A stretch of DNA of 64,000 nucleotides from the NCBI RefSeq assembly GCF_040581485.1, contig NC_090133.1:4650001-4714000 (forward strand), in the 5' to 3' direction. Origin of the DNA: Linepithema humile (lineage: Eukaryota > Arthropoda > Insecta > Hymenoptera > Formicidae). Positions 1 to 11,193 of this stretch are shown here, piece after piece. The position numbers and the translations under genes are program-made. The stretch's first letter is position 1; each line of letters starts with the position of its first letter. The notes below the pieces were generated by a model, which saw nothing but the letters and a program-made list of their open reading frames with translations, was not told the DNA's origin and searched no databases.

Positions 1-76
1 ACGGAAAGATTGCGACGCAAATCTTGAGATATTTCTTTGCGAATTAACGCGTCATTGTAAAATTCACGCGAGGGAA

Positions 77-955
77 AACATATCGTCGTTGCATAGTTTG
101 TTATATTAAACGTATTAAATTACAAAATTAAATATTAAACATAAAACAAAGTAGGTAGTAGAAAGACGCGACATTCTTTGTGTCGCTATTACTTTAGCAA
201 AGGAAACATGCTGATATTCAAAGTTGCCACTTGTAACATTGCAGACAAATAAAAGTTGATTAAATAATATATCTGCATTTCAGTAAAATCAAATTTATTA
301 AGCTTTTTATCATGCTATATACATATTATTATTAATGGTTTTTATATTGTAAGTGTAAAATAAGACTTCGGTTGGTTACAATAGTCTGTTATTAATATAT
401 TAGAAAAATAGATAAGTCAAAGAAACAAGTTTACATTAAAAAATTTCTGTATAGCCTAAAGATTCACTTTGATAAAAAAACAAAAATCATGACGTTATAA
501 TTTTTAGGCCAACGCTAAAATTTGGATTTCTATAGCGATGTGCAAAAAAGCATTCTTCGTGATGCCGGAAAGTGCATTTTTGAGATTGTGGAGAAAATAC
601 AGGACTCTTATTGTGTATGAATGTTTATTAAACAAACGCGAAAATGAGTGCAGAGCTAAAACATATTCATAATATATGAAGGATACTTTAAATGCAAAAT
701 TGTGCATTAAATGGACTTCGTAAATTATAATCCCTCGAGGCGAGTCATGCAGATCTTATTTCAACATTTGATATAAAGTTACTGCAAGTAAAAATCAAAA
801 ATAGAAATTTCAGGGAAAATTATATTGCACTTAAGCGCGTCTTTCTACTACCTACTTTGTTTTATGTTTAATGTTTCATTTTATACGTTTTATTTACATA
901 CATTAATTTAATACGTTTAATATAACAAACTATGCAGCGATAAAGTGAAAATATC
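77..955. mobile_element. Non-autonomous DNA element with long terminal inverted repeats
   Basis: The segment at about 77-171 reappears as its reverse complement at about 837-945. The inner ~37 bp of each arm (133-170 and 837-874, containing GTAGGTAGTAGAAAG and its complement) match essentially perfectly. A second block around GCATAGTTTGTTATATTAAA (95-114) pairs with 916-935. The spacer of ~660 bp has no convincing coding capacity; the one 67-codon minus-strand frame inside (504-707) looks random. The structure is that of a foldback or long-TIR MITE. The family is not recognised, and exact ends and target duplications were not resolved. Confidence 0.6.
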
Positions 956-2209
956 GGTTACATTTATCTATCATATTATAAATGTTCTTGTAAAGTACAA
1001 ATGTTGCAATTTATTATGGCACGTGGTAATTTTTTTGTGTAAAATCTTCATTTATATTCAGATTCAATACATATTGCAGTTTTTTTAGAAAATAGAAATT
1101 CATAATAAATTTGTATGATTGTATATCAATCTAACTGAATTAAAGATTTTAAAATGTTATAAAATATTATATGCAATGCTCTCTGCATAACAAATAAATA
1201 AATATTTAATATTTTAATTTGATTATTTGTTGTTAATCAAATATTATGTAAAGTTTATTATAGAATTTACTGTACATCTTTACAAATAATCATATGTACT
1301 GAGTGCTATTGTATACAATGTTTTGTGAATTCTAAGAACTCAATGAAGGCGTGGTGGTAATAAATTTTATTCGAAGCGTTGCTATGCTCATACAAAATAT
1401 ATGGCCTAAAAAGGGATACATCACAAACAAAGAATTAAATTAAATTTCGTGGATATACTCAGAGTGATTTCAATAAAATCCAAATATTTATCTTAACTAA
1501 ATTTTTATTTCACACAGAAATATTTCCGTTTAAAACATAATTATTAAAATATGTTTAACTTCAAAAATAAAGAATTACGACAGTAAGCATCATGTAAAAT
1601 TTTGCTGATGGAAAATCGATACCATCTTTTTAGCGAATTGAAATTGAGAAATCAATAATAGTTCTGCACTACTAATTGATTGTTTTATATTTATAACAAA
1701 TTTAGTATTGTAGGATCGGTAATTTTATTTTATTTAAAATAATATTAAATATAATATAATATTAATAATATTAATAATATTATTAATATTAAATATAATA
1801 TAATATTAATAATATTAATAATATTAACCTACTTTTTTTCGGATAATACGAAATACATATTCAATGTAAAATTATTGTTCGTAACTTTTACTAATATAGA
1901 AATTTTTTCTGCAAAATTTGAAAAAAAAGTAATTCAACTGTTTTAATAGTAATAAAAAGTACGATTGCTTGTTTGTTGTACGATTGTTTTGTTTCAGACA
2001 AAAATTATGAAAGTTTTGATATAGTCGCGAGAGAGAAACTGAGCACATTTTTATCTATTGCCTTTCGAGATATTTTTCTTTTATATATTTTTGTACTTCT
2101 TTTTGACATTCTAATAATTAATTTATAAGAATCATTTTGAATAGAATTCTAATGCTTTAAGTAAATTTTATACATTATTAATGTTCTAAATTCCATGTTT
2201 ATTCAATAA
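956..2209. other. AT-rich intergenic DNA
   Basis: No gene is visible. It contains an AT-only tandem/palindromic stretch at 1737-1829, in which a ~40-bp unit of ATTAAT/AATATT repeats occurs twice in a row. The right part (about 2100-2209) is the 3' flank of the P450 relic that follows. Confidence 0.6.
1737..1829. repeat. AT-only tandem and palindromic repeat
   Basis: Two consecutive copies of a ~40-bp unit built from ATTAAATATAATATAATATT and AATAATATTA blocks, which is also nearly self-complementary. A low-complexity satellite-like tract. Confidence 0.7.
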
Positions 2210-3196
2210 TTATTTTGTAAAAGGAACCGCTGATTTTCTTGTTTGCACTTTTAACCAGAATCCATCTTCAGCATTCATAATAAACGTTTTTTTGTTCAAT
2301 ATCATGGGATTTTTGGTCTTAACATCAGGTTCAACATCGCAACGCCGTAGCAGATACAACAGCATAATTTTTATTTCCATTAGAGCGAATCTATTACCTA
2401 TACAAATTCTTGGACCGATACCGAACGGAATATACACCGAGTTGTCCATTTCGCTGTTTAGAAATCTGTCCGAATCGAATTTCTCTGATTGCGAATAATA
2501 CTTAGAATCACGCTGTATAGCGTAACTCGGAAATCAAATGCTATCTCCAGGTTTGACTGTGACCGGTTCGCCGTCTGAAGTAGCTGGTGGCAATTCGAAT
2601 TCTTTGACGCATAATCTATCAAGGAAAGTCGCCAGCGGATAAAATCTTAGAACTTTGTTCACCACAGCATCCATATACTTCATACCGTTGATGGTTTCAT
2701 AAGTGGGCTTGCCATTAGTCTCTTTGAGAACATCGTCGACCTCTTTTCTCAATTTATTTTGTATGTCTCGATTAACAGCAATCTTGTGCGTCGCAAAGTA
2801 TATAACCGTTGCCACGGAATCGAATCCACCTAAGAAAAAGATAAACACCTAAGCGGTCATCTCGTTAATATCGAACACTGGTCCGTGATTTTTGTCTCTA
2901 GTTTCCATCATTAGCTGGATCATATCTGGTCGAATAAATCCTTGCTCGTCTCTGGCCTTCACGGTGCTCGTGACGACTTCCTTGAAAAAATTGTCTATCC
3001 TGGTACTAAACATTCTAAGTCCGAAAAATTTTGCAACTTTCGGGAAGTTTCTGTTCATGAAAAATGTAAATGACTGCCAGCCGCCGACGTTCAGGGTTTT
3101 ATCAAGTAGAAAAAATTCGTTCTTCGGGTACTTGAATGAGTCCACACTGATACCAAAAGCGCATATGGCAACCACGTCATTAGCATATCTGTATGG
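2210..3196 (-). pseudogene. Cytochrome P450 (CYP9-like) relic, 5' half missing
   Basis: The minus strand encodes the C-terminal half of a P450 very like its four intact neighbours. It runs from the RYANDVV region through the I-helix (LGGFDSVA) to the heme loop FGIGPRICIG and the usual C-terminus. It is in one frame but has two in-frame stops: TAG at 2849-2851 where the paralogues have Gln (MTAQ), and TGA at 2534-2536 where they have Trp (GDNIW). The K-helix ExxR glutamate is replaced by Lys (NKVLR), which should abolish heme-pocket folding. Homology ends at about 3196, just before a TAA, and the N-terminal ~190 residues are absent. This is the oldest, most decayed member of the array, at its downstream end. 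Confidence 0.9.
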
Positions 3197-3199
3197 TTA

Positions 3200-4170
3200 C
3201 AACATTGTTTCATTTTAATATCTTAAACAATGATACTGATTGTGAGATGACGATACATTGAGATGAATACGTTTGGAGTTGACCTTTAAGTCAACTTCAC
3301 GACCAATGAATATGATACACTAATAAGAATAAAAATGCAAAATACATAATAGGTTACAAAATCTTTGTCTTATTTCGAAATAATATAATAAAATTAATTC
3401 AACTGTTTAACATTATATCACACTTGTTATTTAGAATGAAAAACACTGCACCTGAAATTTTATCTAAATATTATAAAAATACTAATTATAACAGTGATAA
3501 TGAATAATTTTTAATCTATTTTATAAAAAAATTGACTATATAATAGAAATAAAAACTAGATAGTTAATATTTATTATTGTTTACAGAATAATTATTACAA
3601 TTCGATTTATACAGAAATGAAGATTTTACACGATAAGTACTGTATATCAAAACTAATAAAATATTATGATTGTTATAATTCATAAGATCATTCATAATAC
3701 TCCAAAATTAATTAATATAATATAATGTCTTATTTCATTTGTCAAAGTAAAAGATATATATCAGCTGCAAAACAACTTTTTATTCTTAGCTTCTTTTATG
3801 TTTAATACTTAAATTAAAAATTAAGTGTCAAGAAACTTCTTCATTTTACGTAGAAAAATATTAAGATTAGTGTATACATATACACTTTTTCTCAGATACT
3901 TTTTATAAAGAAAGAACATTGATTTACCAACAATTCGCAAGTCTTTATTGCGACATAAAAAACTGAACTAATTTTATTAAAAAATGTTACTTATTGCCCT
4001 GCATGATACTATTATCATATACATCATATCCATAATTACGGCACTTTAAATACATAATAATTCATAGAGACTATTCATAGAGACTATTTTAAATATAATT
4101 CTATAACTTTTTTTTGAAGTAAACATTATTACATATAGATATTCTAAATTCAATATCGATTCGACAAGAA
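3200..4170. other. Intergenic DNA between P450 loci
   Basis: AT-rich spacer with no gene. The part at about 3815-4170 is the 3' flank of the next P450 and is related to the 3' flanks at about 7965-8360 and 17280-17633. Shared blocks include TTTTACG followed by AAAAATATTAA and a later GCATTGATTTA-type block, so these flanks were duplicated together with the genes. Confidence 0.55.
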
Positions 4171-5688
4171 TTACGCGACAGGAACCGTCGATTTTCTCGT
4201 CCGCAATTTTAACCAGAACCCATTTTCTGGCATCACGACAAACGACCTTTTATTCAATACCATAGGATTCGTGGTTTTAGTGTCGGGTTCAACATCGCAA
4301 TGCCATAAAAGATAAAACAGCATAATTTTTGTTTCCATTATGGCGAATCTGTTACCTATGCAAATTCTGGGCCCAATACCGAATGGCATGTAAACTGAAT
4401 TATCTACTTCGTCATTCAGGAATCTGTCTGGATCGAACTTTTCCGGCTGTGAATAATATTTAGAATCACGGTGTAAAGCAAAAACTGGAAACCAAATATT
4501 ATCTCCGGGCTTAAGTATGACCGATTTACTATTTGGCGTCGCTGATGGTAATTCGAACTCTTTAACGCACAATCTATCGATAAAAAATCCTGGAGGATAA
4601 AGTCTTAGAGTTTCGTTTATAATTGCGTCCAATAATTTCATGTTGTTGATTGCCTCGTATGTAGGTTTGCCGTTGGTCATCTTGAGGACATCGTCGATCT
4701 CCTCTCTCAACTTGCTCTGTATATTAGGATTGACAGCGACCTCGTGCGCCGCAAAAGACATGATCGTCGACACGGTATCAAATCCGCCCAGAAAAAAGAC
4801 GAATGCTTGTGCAGTCATCTCGTCGATGTCGAATGCGGGGCCATGATTTTTGTCTCTAGTCTCCATCATTAGCTGAATCATATCAGGTCGAATAATCCCC
4901 TGCTCGTCCCTTGCCTTTACTGTACTAGTGACGACATCCTTGAAGAATTTGTCCACTTTCGAACCAAACATTCTTAGATTGATAAACTTTGAAATTTTCG
5001 GAAAGTTTCTATGCATAAGAAATACAAAAGACATCCATGTGTTAAATATTAGAGTTTTGCCTAGCAGAAAGAATTCATTCTTCGGATGCTTGAACGAGTC
5101 CACGCTGATTCCAAAAGCGCACGTAGCTACGACGTCGTTTGCATATCTGCTCAGCACATTCTTCATATCATAAGTTTTGCCAGTACTCCCGGATTCGGTG
5201 GCCAGAAAATTAGCGAAATTGTCAGCACACTGGCACATTAATCCAAACATCATTTTCATTTTGCTGGACGTGAAGCTAGGACTGAGGAGCTTTCGCATTT
5301 CGCGCCAATGATCGCCTCGCAGACCAAACAGGTTTTTGCTTGCCATTGGTTCAATTTCCTCGTTAGTGAAATTAAGGTGGTCGCAAAAATTATCAAAGTG
5401 TTTGATAGCAATTGTATTGATTAAGTCCGGATCGCGGATCACATAGGTAGGTCTCATAAATTCATAAAATCCAAAGTACTTTGCGTCAGGAAACAAATTG
5501 TATATACTGCCTAAATTATCCATCAAGGACTTGTGTCCAAAAATGTAAGAAACCATATTGCCCAGCAACGGAATTGGTCGCACGTGCGGAATCTTCAGCT
5601 GCTCGAAATGAGATAACTTGCTCACAATGAAATAGTAAAAACAAACACTTGCCGTGAGGATAGTTAAGAGCAGAGTAGAAATCTCCAT
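4171..5688 (-). CDS. Cytochrome P450, CYP9 family (CYP3 clan)
   Basis: Intact 505-residue microsomal P450 monooxygenase in a single exon. Members of this clan oxidise lipophilic substrates, often xenobiotics, at the ER membrane using NADPH-P450 reductase; the substrate here is unknown. Visible features: an N-terminal membrane anchor (residues ~4-24), the proline-rich hinge RPIPLLGN (~38-45), the C-helix WREMR, the I-helix LGGFDTVS (~300), K-helix ETLR in NETLRLYPP (~360), and the heme loop FGIGPRICIG with the Cys ligand at about residue 443. The start ATG (5686-5688) aligns with MEI/MEF starts of the paralogues. It is flanked by the P450 relic downstream and another P450 upstream on the same strand. 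The upstream region carries two tandem copies of the shared promoter-side module. Confidence 0.95.
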   Translation of the reverse strand: MEISTLLLTILTASVCFYYFIVSKLSHFEQLKIPHVRPIPLLGNMVSYIFGHKSLMDNLGSIYNLFPDAKYFGFYEFMRPTYVIRDPDLINTIAIKHFDNFCDHLNFTNEEIEPMASKNLFGLRGDHWREMRKLLSPSFTSSKMKMMFGLMCQCADNFANFLATESGSTGKTYDMKNVLSRYANDVVATCAFGISVDSFKHPKNEFFLLGKTLIFNTWMSFVFLMHRNFPKISKFINLRMFGSKVDKFFKDVVTSTVKARDEQGIIRPDMIQLMMETRDKNHGPAFDIDEMTAQAFVFFLGGFDTVSTIMSFAAHEVAVNPNIQSKLREEIDDVLKMTNGKPTYEAINNMKLLDAIINETLRLYPPGFFIDRLCVKEFELPSATPNSKSVILKPGDNIWFPVFALHRDSKYYSQPEKFDPDRFLNDEVDNSVYMPFGIGPRICIGNRFAIMETKIMLFYLLWHCDVEPDTKTTNPMVLNKRSFVVMPENGFWLKLRTRKSTVPVA

Positions 5689-5997
5689 TGCAATAATGAT
5701 AATTGGTTTAATTATGTGTGCAAAGAATATTGCTGGTTGTTGCTATTTTTTATCACTTTTATCGGCGAAATAATTTTCACAATCTATTGTTTATTTAAAT
5801 AATTTACATTTACGTTAATATTTCGTAAAAACGTTCAATCGGACTTTTTTATTACTTTTAATAATTATTATTAAAATCGGAAACTATGCCGAAACTTCAA
5901 ATCGGAAACTATTTTCGTGATCAAACTATTCCGAGAAACGACTATCTTATTGCCTTGACAATGAAACATGCACTATGCACACTATGCTATAACTGAA

Positions 5998-6290
5998 TGC
6001 TTTTTATCTATCAAGACGAGATATATAGCCACAAAGTGCGCATAAAAGTCATAAGGTTATATCTTTCATTAATAATACTATTCTATCTGTTGCATTTTTA
6101 TTCTTATCATGTCATGCTCATTGCGCATGAAGTAGAATGACTTGAAGTTTAACTGAGAACGTATTGATTTCAATTTATCGATATCTGAATGTCATCGTCG
6201 AAGATTTTAAAATGAAATAATGTTGCAATAACATGTTGTGTTTTAAATTCTATTTTTATCATTAGATATAGATGTACAAATTTATATTTA
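5998..6290 (-). promoter_or_regulatory. Conserved upstream module of P450 gene 2, copy a
   Basis: Starts near CAAGACGAGATA about 325 bp before the ATG at 5688 and extends away from the gene. The same ordered blocks occur before each full-length P450 in the array: a CAAGGCGAGAT-type core, a downstream TCATGCTCATTG-type block and an ATCGTTTAATATT-type block. A regulatory role is inferred only from position and conservation; no factor site is identified. Confidence 0.4.
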
Positions 6291-6388
6291 ATTCAATTGC
6301 AGTAGCACTGAAAAACATTATTAAATGCAGTATTTAAGGAATACAAATAAGAAATATTGTCAAGAAACTAATCTATTTTACGAAAAAA

Positions 6389-6680
6389 AAATGCTTTTTA
6401 TCTTTCAAGACGAGATAGAGAGATACAAAGTGCGTAAAAGTCATAAAATTATATCTTTAATTGATGGCGCTATCCTGTATTTATTGCTTATTTTGCATTT
6501 TTATTTTTATCGATGTGTTATGCTCATTGCTTGTGAAGTAAATTGATAAATTTAAAAATCGATTGAAAACGTATTCATCTCAATGTATCGTCATCTCAAT
6601 ATCATCGTTTAAGATATTAAAATGAACCTATGTTGTAATCGCATGTTGTATTCCAAATTTAATTTTTATCGCATATTTTA
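6389..6680 (-). promoter_or_regulatory. Conserved upstream module of P450 gene 2, copy b
   Basis: A second, tandem copy (period ~390 bp) of the module at 5998-6290. It shares TTTTTATCT, CAAGACGAGATA, ACAAAGTGCG, AAAAGTCATAA and later blocks. It may be a leftover promoter of a deleted P450 or a local duplication. Confidence 0.45.
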
Positions 6681-8360
6681 TCTAACTGCAGATAAGAAAT
6701 CTGTAGAACAATTTGAGGTTTTTTCTTCTGTTTAATCTTATGCTAATTTTATTTCTCGATTTATTACAAAGGCTAACTATATAAGAAATAATTGCTGCTT
6801 CTATGCAAATGATATTATTTGCTTTTAAGCAACTAGAAATTATTCAAGTTTTAAACACAAAACTAAAAATATAGTTAAATTGGAATACCATTTTATTCCT
6901 TTCCTTTTTCTATGCGATGGCATATGAATTGAATATATTTTTTAGTTTTTTTGTCAACATTTTATTAATAAATATCAAAGTGACAAGTATCATGTTATTA
7001 CAAAAATAGTCTTCAATAAGATTTAAACAAAATATAATATTTCTTTAATAATTAAGTGTTTATATTGCGAACAGAAATATCTCTCTTTGAAATTTACTAA
7101 CAGCTCGTCTGCAAAATAGAATTTTATTTTTATTTATTATTTGAATATAGAAAAAAAAATATACATTTATTTATTGCTTTTTTAACATACAAATGTTATG
7201 TAACGAAATGTACACATATGCTGTTTTGCCATTTTATATTTGTGTATGTGTATGTATATAGGATTGAGATAATTGTAAATAAAGTTATGCAATCCATCAA
7301 TTCTTCAATATACTCTTGTATTTAGTTACAAAGTTACGCTTTTTCTTATCATATATATATATATATATATATCTACAAACTTACATGCAATTAAATTGAA
7401 GTAGCATTGAAAAACAGAATTAAAAGTTGTATTTAAGAAATAAAAATGAGGAAAATGTGTAAATGGAAGAAAGTTAAGAAATAATTTTTGCAATAAAAAT
7501 TGTTTTTTTTATTAATATTTTTATTTTTTATTTATTTAATAAAATTAATAAAAATATTAATAAAAATATTTATAAGTATTAATAAAAACTTTTATTAATA
7601 TTATTATATATATATATATTATTATTATTTTATTTATTTTTATTAATACATTATTCTACAAATTATCAAAGTATTGTTATAATGATATGATATCTTGAAT
7701 TGTAAGATAAAATAACAATTTTTTAAAATATATTAAGGTTTCATGGTGTCATCCTATTTTATATTTGACATATAAATTAAATATAACTATAGAAAATTGA
7801 TATTTTTGTTTCATGTATATTTAAAATATTCAAAATAAATAAATATAATATTATTCCTTATTTTTTCGCAAACATGAAGAATATATATATCAGCTGCAAA
7901 ATAATTTTTTGCAACTCTTTATTCTTCATTTTTAAATTTTAAAAATTTATAAAAAAAAGGCTGAATTTAAACATTCAAATGTAAAGAAGCTTTTTTGTTT
8001 TACGCGGAAAAAAGATAGTTATAGTTTGTTGAGGTATTTTTTACGAAGACAGAAGCATTGATTTAATAATGGCTCGTAAATATTGTTAATTGCGACAGAA
8101 ACTAACAAAATTTTTATTGAATCTACTGCTTTACGTGATAATCCTGATAATTGCAACATTAAAAACTAAACTAATTTTATTTAAAAAACCACTTATTGCC
8201 TTGCATGGTATGCCATTATCATATACACCATATCCATTTTTATGGCATCTTAAATAATTAATAATTTGTAGAGACTATTTTAAATATAATTCTATAACCC
8301 TTTTTAAAGTAAATATTATTACATATACGTGTTCTAAATTCTATATCCATTTGTCAAGAA

Positions 8361-9884
8361 TTACACGACAGGAATCAACGATTTCCTCATTCGCAATTTT
8401 AACCAGAAACCACCTTCCACCATCATGACCATTGTTTTCTTATCAAAAACGAGAGGATTTCTGGTTTTAATGTCTAGTTCCAGATCACAATGCCATAATA
8501 AATGAAACAGCATAATTTTTGCTTCCATTAGAGCAAATCTGTTGCCTATACAGAGCCTAGGCCCGATACCGAATGGAATGTAAACCGAATTATCCACTTT
8601 GCCATTTAGAAACCTATCTGGATCGAACTTTTCTGGTTCAGGATAATACTTAGAATCATGATGCAGAGCGTAAATAGGAAACCAAACATTATCTCCCGGT
8701 TTAAGGGTTAACGGTTCGCTATCTGGAGTCGCCGGTGGCAATACGAATTCTTTGACGCAAATTCTATCGGTAGAAAATGATGGAGGATAAAATCTCAGAG
8801 TTTCGTTCACAACGGCATCTAAATACTTCATGCCGTTGATTGCCTCGTATGTAGGTTTGCCGTTGGTCACCTTGAGAACATCGTCGATCTCCTCTCTCAA
8901 CTTCCTCTGTACATCAGGATTGACGGTAATTTCGTGTGCCATAAAACACATAGTTTTTGTCACAGTCTCAAATCCAGCCGAAAAAAAGATGAATGCCTGA
9001 GCTGTCATCTCGTTGATATCGAACGTAGCGCCATGGTTCTTGTTTCTAGTCTCCATCATTAATTGAATCATGTCTGGTCGAACAATCCCCTGTTCGTCTC
9101 TAGCCTTCACTGTGCTAGTGACAACGCCCTTGAAGAATTTATCCACCTTTGCGCTAAACATTCTCAGTTTAAATAACTTTGCAATTTTTGGAAAGTTTCT
9201 ATGCATGAGAAATGCAAAAAGCATGCGAGGGCTATTAAAGTTTATAACTTCCTTGCCGAGCAAAAAGAAATCATTATTTGGATACTTGAACGAGTCCACA
9301 TTGATACCAAAAGCGCACGTGGCAACCACGTCATTGGCATATCTTGACAGTATGTCCAGCATGTCGTACGTTTTGCCGGTCTTACCAGATTCAATCGTTA
9401 GAAAATCAATAAAATTTTTAGCGCAGTGACACATCAATTCAAACATCATTTTCATTTTACTGGACGTGAAACTAGGACTAAGGAGCTTTCGCATCTCGCG
9501 CCAGTGATCGCCCCGCATGCCGAGTAGATTCCTACCGGCCATCGGTTCGATGTCTTCATTCACGACGTTACGACGATCGCAAAAGCTGTCGAAATTTTTA
9601 ATGGCGATCATATTGATAAGATCCGGATCACGGATTATGTAAGTTGGCGTCGTAAATTCGTAGAAACAATAATATTTTGCATCACAGAATTGATTGTACA
9701 TATTTCTCAAACTGTGTGGTGCAGATTCACGTTGGAAAATTAGCGATGCCATGTTGCCCAATAACGGAATCGGTCGGGTATGTGGAATCTTCAGCCGCTT
9801 GTAGTGAAATAACTTGCTTAGAACAAAGTAGTATAGACAAATACCTGCAGTGAGGATAGTCAGAAGCAAGGTTGAAGTTTCCAT
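8361..9884 (-). CDS. Cytochrome P450, CYP9 family (CYP3 clan)
   Basis: Intact 507-residue, intronless P450. The open frame extends 33 codons further upstream, but the only ATG there that matches the paralogues is at 9882-9884 (METSTLLL), so I start there. Motifs: membrane anchor, RPIPLLGN hinge, WREMR in the C-helix, I-helix SAGFETVT (Glu instead of the paralogues' Asp), K-helix ETLR, and heme loop FGIGPRLCIG. It is the most divergent of the intact copies (for example HYKRLKIPH near the N-terminus and a ..SLIPVV C-terminus). It is expected in the ER membrane as a monooxygenase; the substrate cannot be told from sequence. Upstream it has the proximal block at 9961-9980 and the distal module at about 10178-10440. 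Confidence 0.95.
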   Translation of the reverse strand: METSTLLLTILTAGICLYYFVLSKLFHYKRLKIPHTRPIPLLGNMASLIFQRESAPHSLRNMYNQFCDAKYYCFYEFTTPTYIIRDPDLINMIAIKNFDSFCDRRNVVNEDIEPMAGRNLLGMRGDHWREMRKLLSPSFTSSKMKMMFELMCHCAKNFIDFLTIESGKTGKTYDMLDILSRYANDVVATCAFGINVDSFKYPNNDFFLLGKEVINFNSPRMLFAFLMHRNFPKIAKLFKLRMFSAKVDKFFKGVVTSTVKARDEQGIVRPDMIQLMMETRNKNHGATFDINEMTAQAFIFFSAGFETVTKTMCFMAHEITVNPDVQRKLREEIDDVLKVTNGKPTYEAINGMKYLDAVVNETLRFYPPSFSTDRICVKEFVLPPATPDSEPLTLKPGDNVWFPIYALHHDSKYYPEPEKFDPDRFLNGKVDNSVYIPFGIGPRLCIGNRFALMEAKIMLFHLLWHCDLELDIKTRNPLVFDKKTMVMMVEGGFWLKLRMRKSLIPVV

Positions 9885-11193
9885 TATGAATATATTATAC
9901 TTTCGATATTGATTATGTGATAAAGAAACTGCTGGTTGCTGATTGTAGTCAGTTTTTCTTGAAATCGACGAAACAATTTCCAAATTTTATTGTACAATTA
10001 ATATCGTGTTAAAACGTACGTATTTGATTGTATACTAATTTTGTGAATTGTTGGCAGAATTTCTGTGCAATCTAAAAATAACTTTAACAATAAAATGTTT
10101 ACGAAAAATTGATATCGTACTGACTCAGTATATTTCCGATTAGCCAGACGAACACGTCGCGTATCTTTCAACTGACTGAACGCTTCTCATCCAAGGCGAG
10201 ATCAGCTACTACACGCGTGCTCCAACAGCAGCGCTGTAATGACTTCATCATTCCTCCAACAGTAGCACTATAATTAGCTTATTGTGAACATGACACATAT
10301 TTTCATTATACGTATGAGTGTATCATGTTCGTTGCACGTGAATGCTATAATGAATACTTAAAGATTAATTGACCAAGTGTAAACCGCGATTTATGCGCAA
10401 CATCGGGCAACATTATTATTTATTATTCTTAATAGCATAATACAATAACAATATATATATACGTTCAATTATTTTTATTGTGCATTTATATATTTGATTC
10501 TAATTTATAAATAACTAATGCATGATTTCAAATTGTGTTTATTTCTCCAAATATTATCTTTGATTCACATTTCGATTCATATATAAAAATAGAATCAAAT
10601 CGAAATAAAGTCTATTTTTTTGTATAATAATATAAACTTTTTATTTGTATTTATATTTCATTCATAAATATCTATATGACAAAGATGTTAATGCAATATG
10701 TAATAAAAATGTAGTATTTAGAAAAAATCTATATGAGGTATAAGGGAGTAATTTTTCCTTTGTAATTAAGTAATTACGTAGCACTAAAAGAATATTTGTC
10801 ATAATAGACATAATAGAGTAGAAAATTTAATAGAGATTTATCTGTTGAATACAGTAACTTTTTAAAATAATTTTATTACAAAAAAATTTGACTATATTTT
10901 AATTTTATTGCATTAATATATAAATGTTAATTAATTAAAAAAACATTCGTGCTGTTTTATTATTTTACTTTATCATATATTTATTCAAGATTAAAATATT
11001 TGTGTGAAACTTTTTATAAACATTTTATAAAGTAGCGCAATATATCACATGCGCAATTTTCAATTCAGTTACAAAATAATGCTATACATTATATGGACGT
11101 AAGAATTTACATAGTTTTGTTTGAATTGATATAGTATAGAATACATTATCATATGTTATAAATGTTTTAAATTTTTTGTCCATTCGACAAGCA
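9885..11193. other. Intergenic DNA between P450 genes 3 and 4
   Basis: No gene seen. It contains the 5' flank of gene 3 and, from ~10580 to 11193, the 3' flank of gene 4. That 3' flank is repeated behind genes 5 and 6 (for example AATAGAATCAAATCGAAATA at 10591, 13515 and 16396). Confidence 0.6.
10178..10440 (-). promoter_or_regulatory. Conserved upstream module of P450 gene 3
   Basis: Contains CCAAGGCGAGATC ~307 bp before the ATG at 9884 and the later blocks shared with the other P450 upstream regions. A regulatory role is inferred from conservation and position only. Confidence 0.4.

Larger units (their letters stand above)
5689..8360. other. Intergenic DNA with duplicated P450 upstream module
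   Basis: No gene is supported. 5750-5780 carries the proximal conserved block (TCGGCGAAATAATTTTC) ~75 bp before the ATG. The distal module is present twice (5998-6290 and 6389-6680). 7345-7372 is a (TA)n microsatellite and 7500-7650 is an AT-only low-complexity tract. About 7965-8360 is the 3' flank of the next P450. Confidence 0.55.

Noticed and set aside
6325..6546. 73-codon plus-strand frame with a hydrophobic stretch
   Set aside because: It falls in the duplicated P450 upstream module, the sister copy at 5998-6290 does not keep the frame, and the composition is that of AT-rich random sequence.
9885..9983. 33-residue N-terminal extension of P450 gene 3
   Set aside because: The upstream codon is TTG, the extension has no counterpart in paralogues, and it would place a polar segment before the membrane anchor.
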